A stretch of DNA of 64,000 nt from Myxococcus stipitatus (GCF_037414475.1 NZ_CP147913.1:1364001-1428000), one strand, 5' to 3'. Positions 16,871-26,588 are shown, counted from the stretch's first letter. Made by a program: numbers and translations. The notes: generated by a model from the letters alone, not told the origin.

Positions 16871-17638
16871 TCACGTCCTGCCGTGCAGATACCGCCTGGG
16901 CGTCTCGCCGGTCATCTGACGGAAGAAGGCGATGAAGGCGCTGTCGCTGGCGAAGCCCAGCTCGGAGGCCACCTCGGTCACGCGCGCTCCCGAAGCCAGC
17001 AAGTCCACCGCCTTCAAGAGCCGCCAGCTCTGCCGCCAGGATTGGTAGTTCATTCCCGTCTCGCGCCGGAAGATGCGGGTGAGCGTACGTGCACTGGCGC
17101 CCACCAGGTCCGCGAGCTCGGCGAGTTCGGGCGGCAACGCGTCCAGATTGAGCCGCGAGAGCCGCGCATCGCCCGGCACGGGCAAGAGCATCGGCTCGCG
17201 CCGCGCCGTCCGCAGCTCATCGAGACAGACCGCCAGCAGGTTCGCCGCCACCCCCTTGTCCCAGTCGGTGTTGAAAGGCGCATGGCTGATTCGCTCGAAC
17301 ACCTCACGCAGGAGCGGTGTCATCGACAGGATTGCGGCGCCCTCGGTCGGAGGCACGATGCGGGTCGTGTCGAGGTAGATCGAGCGATACTCCACCTCAC
17401 CGCGAATCAACACGCGGTGCGGGGTCGCCGGCGGAATCCATGCCACCCGGATGGGCGGCACCATCGAAATCATCCCGGGGAGTGCCATGCGGATGGAGCC
17501 GGCATAGGCGAAGAGGAGCTGCCCCCGTTGATGGCTGTGCAGACCCGAATCATGGCGCACCAACCTCGAGGCGATGCCGCTGACCGGCGCCGCCTGCTGG
17601 TCGGGGTCGAAAGGGTCACTGGGCGCTAGCCAGGGCAC
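16871..17638 (-). CDS. AraC-family transcriptional regulator with cupin-like sensor
   Basis: 255 residues from GTG at 17638. Residues about 15-120 are a cupin-type ligand domain (SGLHSHQRGQLLFAYAG and PPIRVAWIPPATPHRV). Residues about 160-250 carry the two AraC helix-turn-helix units: LADLVGASARTLTRIFRRET and VASELGFASDSAFIAFFRQM, ending in TGETPRRYL. It is divergent from an MFS efflux gene 92 bp away, a common pairing in which the regulator senses the exported compound. Confidence 0.92.
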   Translation of the reverse strand: MPWLAPSDPFDPDQQAAPVSGIASRLVRHDSGLHSHQRGQLLFAYAGSIRMALPGMISMVPPIRVAWIPPATPHRVLIRGEVEYRSIYLDTTRIVPPTEGAAILSMTPLLREVFERISHAPFNTDWDKGVAANLLAVCLDELRTARREPMLLPVPGDARLSRLNLDALPPELAELADLVGASARTLTRIFRRETGMNYQSWRQSWRLLKAVDLLASGARVTEVASELGFASDSAFIAFFRQMTGETPRRYLHGRT

Positions 17639-17645
17639 GTGTCCG

Positions 17646-17660
17646 ATTTCCGATGGAAAT
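17646..17660. promoter_or_regulatory. Inverted repeat in the araC/MFS divergent gap
   Basis: ATTTCC-GAT-GGAAAT: perfect 6-bp arms immediately upstream of the regulator start. It is a candidate control site shared by both divergent genes. Confidence 0.4.
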
Positions 17661-17730
17661 TGTCCTTCTGTTTGTAATACCCGCAGGCCCGAAGGGCTAG
17701 AGCTGAGGGCGACTCGTCGTTGAGGTTGCC

Positions 17731-18870
17731 ATGTCTCGCCGTCCGCCGCTCCTGCTCGCCCTCCTGCTCCTGAGCTTTCCGCAGTTCGTTGAGACCATCT
17801 ACAGCCCGGCCTTGCCGCTCATCGCCGCGAGCTATCGCGTCCCCCCCGCCGAGGCGGGACAGACGCTGTCACTCTGGTTCGCGGCGTTCGCTTTCGGCGT
17901 GGTGGCCTGGGGCCGGCTCGCGGACCTCTGGGGCCGCCGCCCGGCGCTGCTCGCGGGCCTGGCGCTCTATGCGACAGGTGCGGTGTGGGCGATGGTCACC
18001 GATGATTTTTCACAGGTGCTGGCCGCACGGCTCGTGTCCGCCTTCGGGGCGGCGGTGGGTTCAATCATCACCCAGACCGCGCTGCGTGACAGCCATGCGG
18101 GGCCGGAGCTGGGCCGGGTCTTCGCGGTGCTGGGGCTGGCGCTGGCCATCAGCCCCGCGGTCGGCCTGTTCGCGGGCCAGCTGCTCGCGGCCAAGGCCGG
18201 TCACAGCGGCGTCTTCGCGGCGCTCGGCCTGCTCGCGGTGCTCGTCCTCGGGTTGAGCCTGTGGCGCTGGCCAGAGACCCGCCCCGCGACCGTGGCTGTC
18301 GCCCCGTTCTGGCCCACCTTCAGGGTCATGCTCCGCGACCCTGGAATCTGGCGAAGCACCCTGCTGATCGCCTCGTTCAATGCCGCGATCTTCTCCTGGT
18401 ACCAGCTTGGCCCCTTCCGCTTCGCCGGGATGGAGTCCCCCTGGCTCTCATTCGGCCAGAGCGGCTTCCTGCTCGCCGCCGGTGCGCTGACAGGCGCACT
18501 GCTGAACCGTGCCCTGTTGCGACGCGGCTGGTCGGCGCAAGCGCTGATCTCGTTCGGCGTCCTCCTCCTGGCAGCGGGAGCCGTGCTCGTCGTCCTCCTC
18601 GCGGCGCTTCTGCCGCGAAGCCTGGCATTCCTGAGCGGCGTGACGCTGATTTCAGCCGCCTATGCCCTCGCGATTCCCAATGTGCTGGCCATCGCCCTGC
18701 GCGCCTATGCGGATCGGCTCGGGACCGCGGGCGCAATCCTGAGTCTCGTCTACTACAACCTCCTCGGCGCGGGACTCGTGCTCGCCGGCTACGGCCAGCG
18801 GCTTGACCTGGCCTTGGCGGTCTGCGCGTTGCTGGCGGTGTTCGTGAAAGCGGCCCCTCGCCCGTCTTGA
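17731..18870 (+). CDS. MFS transporter, Bcr/CflA-like drug efflux type
   Basis: 379 residues, with about 12 hydrophobic segments across the whole length. The MFS motif A between helices 2 and 3 is RLADLWGRRPALLAG (G.LADR.GRR). The DHA1/Bcr N-terminus (QFVETIYSPALPLIAASYRV) and the helix-5 region SPAVGLFAGQLLAA are present. It would export a small toxic compound using the proton gradient. ATG at 17731 has GAGG upstream. Divergent from the AraC regulator, which probably controls it. Confidence 0.9.
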   Translation: MSRRPPLLLALLLLSFPQFVETIYSPALPLIAASYRVPPAEAGQTLSLWFAAFAFGVVAWGRLADLWGRRPALLAGLALYATGAVWAMVTDDFSQVLAARLVSAFGAAVGSIITQTALRDSHAGPELGRVFAVLGLALAISPAVGLFAGQLLAAKAGHSGVFAALGLLAVLVLGLSLWRWPETRPATVAVAPFWPTFRVMLRDPGIWRSTLLIASFNAAIFSWYQLGPFRFAGMESPWLSFGQSGFLLAAGALTGALLNRALLRRGWSAQALISFGVLLLAAGAVLVVLLAALLPRSLAFLSGVTLISAAYALAIPNVLAIALRAYADRLGTAGAILSLVYYNLLGAGLVLAGYGQRLDLALAVCALLAVFVKAAPRPS

Positions 18871-18879
18871 AACGTGACA

Positions 18880-18909
18880 GCCCGCGCCCGGGAGTGCTCC
18901 GGGGCGGGC
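18880..18909. terminator. GC-rich hairpin between convergent genes
   Basis: GCCCG..CCCGG pairs with CCGGG.CGGGC across a 6-7-nt loop, in the 71-bp gap between the MFS stop and the stop of the minus-strand lipoprotein gene. Confidence 0.45.
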
Positions 18910-18941
18910 CGTCTCCGTTCACCGCGGACGCCAGGCTCGCG

Positions 18942-19217
18942 CTACCAACAGGTGTCACTGACGTAGTCGTGGAACTCCGTAATCCGCCCCCACGCCGACC
19001 AGAAGTAACAATCACAGCCTCGCGCGCCCACGACCGTGGAGTGCGTCGCGTCGCTGTAATACGTGTACTCGTAATTGCGCCCCTCGCAGTTGGGGAGGGC
19101 GCCCTCTTGAGAGGTGAGGTCTGGTGCCTCGGTGTCTTCCACCACGGGGCCACCACAGCCCACCATCATCAATCCTGTCGCAAGCAACGCACCGCTGATA
19201 GCCCTTCCAGCCCGCAT
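18942..19217 (-). CDS. Small lipoprotein, DUF6289-like
   Basis: 91 residues from ATG at 19217 with GGAGG upstream. Lipobox GLMMVGC is at about residue 21. The mature part has YTYYSDATHSTVVGARGCDC and ends VSDTCW, the Y(Y)SD....VVG...C signature of short secreted proteins (DUF6289-type by recall) that are abundant in myxobacteria. Function unknown. The open frame continues upstream to 19391, but the lipoprotein start is far better. Confidence 0.75.
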   Translation of the reverse strand: MRAGRAISGALLATGLMMVGCGGPVVEDTEAPDLTSQEGALPNCEGRNYEYTYYSDATHSTVVGARGCDCYFWSAWGRITEFHDYVSDTCW

Positions 19218-19550
19218 TCCTGCCTCCAAAGACAGCCTATGAGGTATACGACTTGTCCAGGATAACACGACAAACAAACCAGGAGTGAAGTCCCACACCT
19301 GAGAGTAGATGGCGCGTGGAGTCACGACCCCACATGCGACGGGCTGCGCCAAGCAGCACTCCGGGGCGTGCCGCATTCCCTCCATTACCATTCATGACGA
19401 CATCTGCTGATTCAGGGCCCCCTCGCCTTGGCGCCCTGATGACTTGCCGAGAAAGACCACTTGCCCAGGTTCAGACGCCCCTCCCGGACCCGACGTCCGA
19501 AGGATTGGAGCCCTCCATGACGCACGTTCCGGCGTCGCGCATCATCCCCG

Positions 19551-19760
19551 GGCGCGGACGGAGCAATCGGGTTCACCCTCAACCAGACGAATGCCCTGGG
19601 AAGGATGACCCGGGACCGCGCCGACACCGTCTTCCCGCTCCCGACAGCCCATGCGGCTTCCGTGGGCGCAACCGCCGGGCCGGATGCCATCTGGTTCACG
19701 GAATGAGGTGGCAACCGCGTTGGCAGCATCACCTCAGCCAAGGTCATTTCAACGAGTCCG
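19551..19760 (+). pseudogene. Fragment of a streptogramin-lyase (Vgb)-like beta-propeller
   Basis: The frame reads ADGAIGFTLNQTNALGRM, then DTVFPLPTAHAASVG, then AGPDAIWFTE, an internal TGA, then GGNRVGSIT. These are consecutive Vgb/NHL-type blades (PDGA.WFT...N.IGRI......FPLPT...P.GI..GPDGA.WF.E..GN.IGRIT). Only about one and a half blades remain and the stop lies inside a blade, so this is a remnant, not a gene. The rest of 19218-19550 shows nothing I can support. Confidence 0.6.
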
Positions 19761-19762
19761 CC

Positions 19763-20910
19763 ATGGATGTGCTCCATGCACGGAAGCAGATTGAAGGGTC
19801 GGTCTTCGCGGACCACATCGCACGACTCCGGGAGAGCCTGTACGGAGAGCCGTCCGCGAAGGACAGACCCATCCCGTGGAGCTTCGACCCCCTGCGGGCT
19901 CGGCGTCTCAGTCGAGATGACCCACGCGCCCTCGGGGAGGCATTCGAGGAGAGGACACGGGGTACCGAGGCAGGCGCCTCTCCGGGAAGGGGCCCTGCCT
20001 GGCTCGTCGCCGTGTCTGGCGAGGATGGGCTCGTCCGAGACATCCGGAACCGGGCGAAGGCAGGTGCCAACCACGGCAGGAGTACCAAGTCCGCGGCGCT
20101 CGCTGGCTGCCTCCATCCTTTGTGGATTCAGCTCATGAACGAGTATGGGCTGCGAGGTGCGGCGGCGTATCCCATCTTCGGGTCTGGTGTGTGGCTCGCC
20201 GGACTCAGCAGCGGTGAGTTCAGAGACTGGCGACAAGACTATCTCTGCACCCTGATCTACGGCTTCTATCTCGAGTACAACCTGGATGTGCTGGAGGGCC
20301 TCACCGCAACCATTTCCTCCGTGACTTCGCATGTCTGTGGGAGGTGCCCGAGTTCCCCGCGGAGCTGCGCGCCAGGCAAACCCACCTGCTGGCGGAGATG
20401 GCCTATGTCGACGTGAAGCGAAGGAGCGAGGCCACGCTTCGCTTCGTGCCAACCACCGGGTTGATGGCGTCGGTGTTCGGAGACCGAGACACCTGGCGCG
20501 ACGTCAAGGCCTGTGACTCGAGCATGTTCGGCCACTACCTGTCTTGTGTCCCCGGAAACACCGGCCGCGATGACCTGATGCTGACGGGGATGACCCAGGA
20601 CTGGGCAGACATTGGACCCGACCTCAGGAAGTTCGTGGAGTACCAATATGTCATCCCGAAGCGCTACGTCATGAAGGCGCTGACTGCGTCCGAGTTCATC
20701 TTGCACATGGACCGCCTCTATTGCGAACAACACGCCATCATCATGGGTGCCGCGCACCGGGCTGACTTCAGCGAAGCATTCGCCACGGCGCTCATTCTCT
20801 TTGTGATGGAGCAATGGTGGTTTGGCATCAACCATGCCATCGGGCTGGGCAGTCTGATTGAGGCCCAGCCTGGGCACACCGCCAATGATCGGATGCACTC
20901 GGAGCAATGA
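19763..20910 (+). pseudogene. Unrecognised gene split by a frameshift near 20304
   Basis: The first part, from ATG at 19763, ends in LEYNLDVLEGLT. The natural continuation, NHFLRDFACLWEVPEFPAEL, is in the next frame and runs to TGA at 20910 (DVKRRSEATLRFVP..., TGMTQDWADIGPDL). One missing base near 20304 would join them into a protein of about 380 residues, mostly helical with several Trp/Tyr-rich helices. I do not recognise the family. Overlapping independent genes (second start at about 20344) are less likely, because coding character crosses the shift without a gap. A sequencing error cannot be excluded. Confidence 0.5.
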
Positions 20911-21084
20911 CCCGGCCCCGGCCTCATGCATGGATGGGTTCAACCTCAGAGGCGCGTGCAACGGGACGCCCGCGGACCCGCGAGGACTCCTCGCGGTTGG
21001 GGACAATGGGACACTCCGAGCGACGCAACGCCCTTCGAAGGCAGCACATGCCACACTGGGAGCTCCTTCTCCCGAGGTTCCCTG

Positions 21085-22425
21085 ATGCCTTCTGCCTTTC
21101 AGTCGTATGCAAGCCGCGGGATGTTGCTCGCGGCCTTGAGCTGGACTCTCGCGGCCTGCGATTCCTCCAGCGAGCCGGAGCCCACGGACTACACGCACCC
21201 GCTGGCCGAGGGCACGCCCATCTGTGGCCGGGCGGACTTCGACACGATGTTCCCCTACTCCGTGCGCTCCGAGCGGCTCCCCGTCCTGGTCCACTACTAC
21301 AAGGAGGTCGAACGAGAGACGGCGCTGCAGGTGCTGGCCGCGGTGGAGAAAGGCTGGAACTACCACGTCCACCAGCTTCGGATGCGGCCCGCGCTGTTGG
21401 ACGGTGGAGAGTGTGGCCCCGACGACGCGTTCGACGTCTTCGTGTGGAAGGGGCACCGCAGTTGCCTGGTCAACGTCCTGTCGAGTGACCCCAACACGGC
21501 GTGGGACGACCGGCGTGGCTTCATGGTCGTGGACGCCTGGGGGCCCTACGGCGGCCCGGAGCTCGAGGAGACCGTGGTCCACGAGATGGCCCACGCCTCG
21601 CAGGCGGCGGACGACTGGTTCGAGACGCCCATCACCTTCGAGATGTCCGCCGTCTTCACCGACCAGGTGTATGCCAATCGCTACATCAAGACCTACCTCA
21701 ACGACTTCCAGGCGCATCCGGACTGGGCGCTCGACTACTACGACGACTACGAGACCTGGTATATGTATGGCTCATCCTTGTACCTGCTCTATCTCAAGGA
21801 CCGCTTCTTCGACGGGCAGCCGCAATTCCTGTCACTCATGTGGGAGGGCTCCCGAAACCCGCCGAGCGCTGAGAACGACCCGTCACTGAACGAGCCGGAC
21901 TTCGCGGACGCGCTCGACGACCTGCTCGCGAACAAGGGCTCCAGCTACGTCGACACCGTTCCGGAGTTCTCGCGCTGGCGCTGGTACACGGGGGACCACG
22001 TCGACGACCGGCACTTCCGCCACTTCCGGGACGGACTGGAGAACCTCCGCGCCGCGAAGCTCGCGCTGGCCGTGGACGTGGAGGCGCGGCCCGGCACGCT
22101 GGCCGTCACGACGGACGCGCCGATGATGCTGGGAAGCAGCTATCTCTCACTGCGAAAGGGGCCAGGGACGCCGGACACCATCTACGTGTCGCTCACGGCT
22201 CCGGCCGACACGCGGCGCCGCTTCGTGGTCCAGGCCGTGCCGGGACTGACGCCCGACTCGGATGGAGAGACGCTGGACCTGGCATCTGGCCCCAAGCTCC
22301 TGCGCTTCGCCGCGGATGCGACGCGGACACTCATCGTCACCGTCATGCCCACCGGGCCCTACGACCCAGACCTCCGGGACAACGACCGCCACCCCTTCTC
22401 CCTGGTCCTCTCCGCACAGCCGTGA
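21085..22425 (+). CDS. Lipoprotein with HExxH metalloprotease-like motif
   Basis: 446 residues from ATG at 21085, lipobox TLAAC at about residue 24. At about residue 170 is VVHEMAHASQAADDW, an HExxH zinc motif, followed about 16 residues later by FEMSAVFTDQVY, whose Glu could be the third ligand as in gluzincins. The N-terminal part has YYKEVERETALQVLAAVEKG, like the pro-region of secreted metallopeptidases. The C-terminal about 110 residues are beta-rich. Probably a surface-tethered peptidase or a relative; activity is not proven by the motif alone. It stands alone. Confidence 0.75.
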   Translation: MPSAFQSYASRGMLLAALSWTLAACDSSSEPEPTDYTHPLAEGTPICGRADFDTMFPYSVRSERLPVLVHYYKEVERETALQVLAAVEKGWNYHVHQLRMRPALLDGGECGPDDAFDVFVWKGHRSCLVNVLSSDPNTAWDDRRGFMVVDAWGPYGGPELEETVVHEMAHASQAADDWFETPITFEMSAVFTDQVYANRYIKTYLNDFQAHPDWALDYYDDYETWYMYGSSLYLLYLKDRFFDGQPQFLSLMWEGSRNPPSAENDPSLNEPDFADALDDLLANKGSSYVDTVPEFSRWRWYTGDHVDDRHFRHFRDGLENLRAAKLALAVDVEARPGTLAVTTDAPMMLGSSYLSLRKGPGTPDTIYVSLTAPADTRRRFVVQAVPGLTPDSDGETLDLASGPKLLRFAADATRTLIVTVMPTGPYDPDLRDNDRHPFSLVLSAQP

Positions 22426-22442
22426 CGCGCGGAGTTCATCCC

Positions 22443-22755
22443 AGTCAGAGAACTTCGACAGACGCATCGAGCTGGAACACGAAGTCCGTGAGCAGGAAGA
22501 GGTGGTCGCCACCCGGCGGCTCATCAACGCGGACTACGAGCGCCTCATTTCCAACGAGCACCTCTCGCTGCTGCGCGGCAACAACTGGGATGTCGATGCC
22601 CCCTCGAGCAACTCCGCCGATACAGCTCTCCGAAATCACTCAACAGCAACGAATACTCACAGACGCTCGACGAGACCGTTCGCGGGCTGTTCTCCTCACT
22701 CTCGGACAAGAAGAAGCAGCAGCCTCGTCATCGCCGAGCGCCATGGGCCTCCTGA
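22443..22755 (+). pseudogene. Possible degenerate ORF, unknown family
   Basis: The frame from about 22443 reads ENFDRRIELEHEVREQEEVV and then YERLISNEHLSLLRGNNWDV, coding-like and charged. Around 22620 the sense moves to a second frame: SPKSLNSNEYSQTLDETV and RGLFSSLSDKKKQQ, ending at TGA 22755. No start with a ribosome site is seen. It looks like a decayed gene with one frameshift. The remainder of the 22426-22996 gap holds nothing I can support. Confidence 0.35.
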
Positions 22756-22996
22756 AGCTCCCCCCGGAAGGGCCCTCCCGCGACGTCTGCGCTTTGTTCG
22801 CCGGCAAGGTGAACTTTCCGGCCGCCTCCGGTGTCGCGCCTCCAGGCGAAATGACAGAGGTCCCGCGGCGCCCTTTCATGGGAGTCACCACTTTCTGTAA
22901 GCCTTTCTGAATCGACATCCGTTGATGGTGGCCCGGAGCAGCCACTGCTCCGAGCCGGCGGGCCCGACTCGCCAGCCACCATGAATGGGAGTTCTT

Positions 22997-24397
22997 GTGA
23001 ATTGGAAGAAGGGAATGGTCGCGGGGTTTCTCCTGGCGGGCACGCTGCTCGCCGCGTGTGACCGTGAGCCGAAGCGCGTGGAGGTCATCGACTCGCATGG
23101 CCCCGGCGCCGTGGCGCTGCTCATCGAGCGTGAAGGCCGGGAAGGGCCCTACGTCGAGGGGACAACGGAGCACTTCAAGGTCACCGCCTCCGGCGAGGTC
23201 TTCAAGTCGGTGCGCTGGAGCGCCACCGCGGGCAACCTGGAAACCGACGCGGAGCAGGTCTCCTGGACGCTGCCAGCGAAGGGCTCCGCGTCCCTGTCCG
23301 TCACCGTGGAGACGCAGTCCGGGAAGACGGCGGAGGGCGCGTTCAACTTCAACGTGGTGGCCGCCGCTGCGGTCGCGAGCACGGCCATCGACCCGGGGCC
23401 CGATGTGACGGGCGTCACGTGTGAGCTGGCCTTCGACAGCGCGGGCACAGGGCATGCGCTCTACTCGAACGACACCCACCGCGGCCTCTGGTACGGGACG
23501 TGGGACGGGACGTCGTGGAAGACAGAGCAGGTGGATGGACCAGGCCTCAACAATGGCGGAACCTACGTCTGGAACTTCGCGCTGACGCTCGATGTCGCGA
23601 CGGGGACGCCGCACATCACCTATCTGAAGGGACCGGGACTGCCCACCTCGCCGAGCGCGCCCTGGCGCATCACCTACGCCACGCGCAGCAACGGGGCCTG
23701 GATTCGCGAGGAAGTCGACCCCGCGAACCGCTCGCCTTGGACGCGGGTGAGCGTTGCGCTCAATCCCGCGCAGGGCTCGCAGCCCGTCGTTGTCTTCAGT
23801 GATGGCGCGGCGGCCTCTGGCATCCGCGTCGCCACCCGGACGGCACCCAATACCTGGAGCATCGCGCAGTTCAACACCGCCATCCTCATGGGGGACGTCA
23901 CCTTCGACGCCTCGGGCACGCTCTACATCCCCTTCAACCCCAACTCCGGCACGGAGACCTACGTGGGCACTCGACCGGGAGCGGCCACGGACCGCATCCG
24001 CCTGGAGAGCGTGGCCATCGACTCCACGCAGTGGCTCGCGGCGGTCTGGGGCCCCAGCCAGCACCTGCTGCTCGTGTCGAGCGACGGACTGGAGAGCGCG
24101 AAGAGCGCCTTCCATGACCTCACCGTCGCCACGCCCTTCACGTCCAGCACCCAGCGGGGCTCGCCGCTCGACTACAGGAATGACGCCAGTGACCTGGCCT
24201 ATGGCGCGGGCAAGCCCTTCATCGCCCATCGCCATGGGACGACGCTGGAGCTCATCACTCCGGACGCGGTGGGGTTCTGGACATACACCCAGTTGGGCAC
24301 GGTGCAGGACGGCTCGCGCCCGAGCGTGGCGGTCCGCCCCACCGACGGCACACCGCATGTCTGTTATCAGCGCGACGGCAAGGTGAGCTTCCAGTAG
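22997..24397 (+). CDS. Lipoprotein with Ig-like domain and beta-propeller
   Basis: 466 residues from GTG at 22997, preceded by GGGAG at good spacing (ATG at 22985 or 23015 are alternatives). Lipobox TLLAAC. Residues about 40-120 form an Ig-like domain (FKVTASGEVFKSVRWSATAG). From about 140 a propeller of about six blades follows, with HALYSND..GLWYGTWDG, FALTLDVATGTPHITYL and PSVAVRPTDGTPHVCYQ, resembling sialidase/BNR-like Asp-box propellers without catalytic residues I can identify. Function unknown; surface location expected. Confidence 0.8.
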   Translation: MNWKKGMVAGFLLAGTLLAACDREPKRVEVIDSHGPGAVALLIEREGREGPYVEGTTEHFKVTASGEVFKSVRWSATAGNLETDAEQVSWTLPAKGSASLSVTVETQSGKTAEGAFNFNVVAAAAVASTAIDPGPDVTGVTCELAFDSAGTGHALYSNDTHRGLWYGTWDGTSWKTEQVDGPGLNNGGTYVWNFALTLDVATGTPHITYLKGPGLPTSPSAPWRITYATRSNGAWIREEVDPANRSPWTRVSVALNPAQGSQPVVVFSDGAAASGIRVATRTAPNTWSIAQFNTAILMGDVTFDASGTLYIPFNPNSGTETYVGTRPGAATDRIRLESVAIDSTQWLAAVWGPSQHLLLVSSDGLESAKSAFHDLTVATPFTSSTQRGSPLDYRNDASDLAYGAGKPFIAHRHGTTLELITPDAVGFWTYTQLGTVQDGSRPSVAVRPTDGTPHVCYQRDGKVSFQ

Positions 24398-24458
24398 GCC
24401 GGGACTGGCATGGACGGCCGTGTAGCCCACGGGGCCGCGCGGCCTGTCCACCGGCAGG

Positions 24459-24490
24459 GAGGCGCTCGATGACGACTCCGACAGCGCCTC
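24459..24490 (+). terminator. Hairpin after the propeller lipoprotein gene
   Basis: GAGGCGCT (24459-24466) pairs with AGCGCCTC (24483-24490), about 60 nt past the stop. Confidence 0.35.
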
Positions 24491-24569
24491 TTCGCTGCCC
24501 CCTCTACAGCCCCTTGGGCCTCCGCGAGGGGCCCGCCAGGGTGGCAGGCATGCGCGGGGGCTGACCGCC

Positions 24570-24592
24570 GGGATGGTCTCGAGAACCATCCC
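24570..24592 (+). promoter_or_regulatory. Inverted repeat just upstream of the TMTC-like gene
   Basis: GGGATGGT-N7-ACCATCCC lies 21 nt before the ATG at 24614. It could be an operator, or a hairpin in the leader that affects translation. Confidence 0.35.
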
Positions 24593-24613
24593 ACGGCATG
24601 CTCGCACTTCGCC

Positions 24614-26443
24614 ATGTCGTCACCCTCCCCGTCCAGCCCGTCCACCCCCGTCCCCTTGGCTCCTGATGGAGGCACCTCGACCGGGGGAGACTCGGTGTCC
24701 GAGGCGTCCCCGCTCCGTCCCAGCCTCCAGGCCCTGCTCGTCGTGCTGGCGGCGCTCGCGGTGTACGCCCCGTCGCTGGGGCTGGGCTTCGTCTACGACG
24801 ACTTCCCGCTGGTGGAGGCCAATCCCTGGATTCGCTCTCCCGCGTGGCTGGGGGACATCTTCACGCAGCAGGTCTTCGGCTTCGTTCCGAACGCCGAGGG
24901 AAGCCAGGCCTTCTACCGGCCTCTCGTGCACGTCCTCCTGATGGCCATCCACGGCGTGGCGGGGATGGCGACGTGGGCCTACCACCTGGCCCCCGTCCTG
25001 CTTCACGCCACGGCCTCGCTCACGGTGTGGGCGCTGGCGCGGCGGCTGGCCACGGGCTCGGTGGCCCCGACGCTCGTCGCGGGACTGCTCTTCGCCGTCC
25101 ACCCCGTGCATGTAGAGCCCGTGGCGTGGGTGAGCGCGCTCATGGACGTGTCCGCTGCGACGGCGGGGCTGGGCATGTTGTGGATGCTCACGGCTCGTCC
25201 CCTGACGCCACGCCGCGCGGTGGCGGGGGCGGCGCTGTGGCTGGCGGCGGCGCTCTTCAAGGAGCCGGCGGTGATGCTGCTGCCCATGCTGGCCGCGTGG
25301 GAGCTGATGACCCAGGGTCCGCCGCACGCGGGGGTATGGCGGGAGCGAGCCCTGCGGTTCGGACCTCTCGGCGTCGCGGTGCTGCTCTACGCCGTGCTCC
25401 GGCTCAACGCGGTGGGCTGGGCCAGCGTGAACAGCGGCTGGGACACCATCCCGAGGGGAATCGCCGTCCTCAACGCCTTCCCCCTGTTGGCCCACCACGC
25501 GAACCTCCTCTTGTGGCCCTCGGTGCTGAGCGTCTTCCATGAGTTCGAGCCGGCGACATCGGTGCTCGACGGGCGAGTGCTCGCGGGAGTCGCGGTGGCG
25601 CTGGGAATGGGCGCCGGGCTCGTCCTGCTCCGGCGGCGCGCGCCGGCCGCGTGGTTGAGCCTCGCGTGGCTGGTGCTGCCTCTGTTGCCGGCGCTCCACC
25701 TCCGTGCGCTGAGCGAAAGCGCGGTGGCCGAGCGCTACCTGTATCTCCCCTCGGCGGGACTCTGTCTGCTCGTCGCCTTCGCATGGGGGACCGTGACGCG
25801 ACTCGCACGCCCCGCGGTCGCGTGGGCCTTCGGGCTCGCCGTGTTCCTGGGGGCCACGGCCCGGACGGAGGCCCAGCTCGGCACGTGGAAGAGCGACGTG
25901 AGCTTGTGGGTGAACGCGGTGGAGTCCTCGCCCGGGGCGGTGACGCCGCTCCTCCAACTCGGAGATGCCCTGCTGCGGGCAGGCGAACCGGAGGAGGCCA
26001 TCCTCGCCCTCGAGCGCGCACGCGTGCTCAAGCCCGAACACCAGAACGCCGCGAGCCAGCTCGCTCGAGCATACGTGGACGCGGGCCGGCCCGCCGAGGC
26101 ACGGGAACTCATGAAGGCGGCGGTGCGAGCCCACCCGAAAGCCTCCGGGTTCCACTTCGTCCTGGGCCTCGCGCACAAGCGCCTGGGTGAGATGGAAGCG
26201 GCTCGCGCGTCCTTCCAGGAGACGGCGCGCCTGGCCCCGTCCACAGGCGTTGCGTGGCTGGAGCTGGGAGAGGTCCTCGTCGAACTCGGCCGCGCGGCCG
26301 AGGCACTGCCCCCGCTCGAGGAGGCACTGAAGAATCGCGCGGATGCGCCTCGCGCTCACCGGGCATTGGCCCAGGCCCACCGGGCGCTGAACCATGAGGA
26401 GCAGGCGCGCGCGCACGAACAGCGAGCACAAGGCATTCCTTAG
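24614..26443 (+). CDS. TMTC-like polytopic membrane protein with C-terminal TPRs
   Basis: 609 residues. A Pro/Ser-rich N-terminus leads into about 10-12 membrane segments (about 40-420). The loop after the first helix, GLGFVYDDFPLVEANPWIRS, carries the (D)D motif of GT-C glycosyltransferases, and FYRPLVHVLLMAIHG and FAVHPVHVEPVAWVSALMD are diagnostic of TMTC/O-mannosyltransferase-like proteins. From about 430 at least four TPRs follow (LLQLGDALLRAGEPEEAILA, ASQLARAYVDAGRPAEA, FVLGLAHKRLGEMEAA, WLELGEVLVELGRAAEA). Bacterial members are presumed lipid-linked-sugar transferases; acceptor unknown. Confidence 0.88.
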   Translation: MSSPSPSSPSTPVPLAPDGGTSTGGDSVSEASPLRPSLQALLVVLAALAVYAPSLGLGFVYDDFPLVEANPWIRSPAWLGDIFTQQVFGFVPNAEGSQAFYRPLVHVLLMAIHGVAGMATWAYHLAPVLLHATASLTVWALARRLATGSVAPTLVAGLLFAVHPVHVEPVAWVSALMDVSAATAGLGMLWMLTARPLTPRRAVAGAALWLAAALFKEPAVMLLPMLAAWELMTQGPPHAGVWRERALRFGPLGVAVLLYAVLRLNAVGWASVNSGWDTIPRGIAVLNAFPLLAHHANLLLWPSVLSVFHEFEPATSVLDGRVLAGVAVALGMGAGLVLLRRRAPAAWLSLAWLVLPLLPALHLRALSESAVAERYLYLPSAGLCLLVAFAWGTVTRLARPAVAWAFGLAVFLGATARTEAQLGTWKSDVSLWVNAVESSPGAVTPLLQLGDALLRAGEPEEAILALERARVLKPEHQNAASQLARAYVDAGRPAEARELMKAAVRAHPKASGFHFVLGLAHKRLGEMEAARASFQETARLAPSTGVAWLELGEVLVELGRAAEALPPLEEALKNRADAPRAHRALAQAHRALNHEEQARAHEQRAQGIP

Positions 26444-26588
26444 CCAGGCGCTCCCTCAAGCCCGCTGCACGGCACCAGGACCTACCCGCACGCCAATGAC
26501 ATGCAGCCTTGGGGACCCTTCAGCGAGCGCGCGGCCCGCGCCCCGCCGCGGTCCCAGGAGCTTCATCTTCGGCTCGCGGGGACGACCC

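Noticed and set aside
24620-26431. 603-codon minus-strand open frame opposite the TMTC-like gene
   Set aside because: Arg/Gln/Gly-rich shadow; no family signature.
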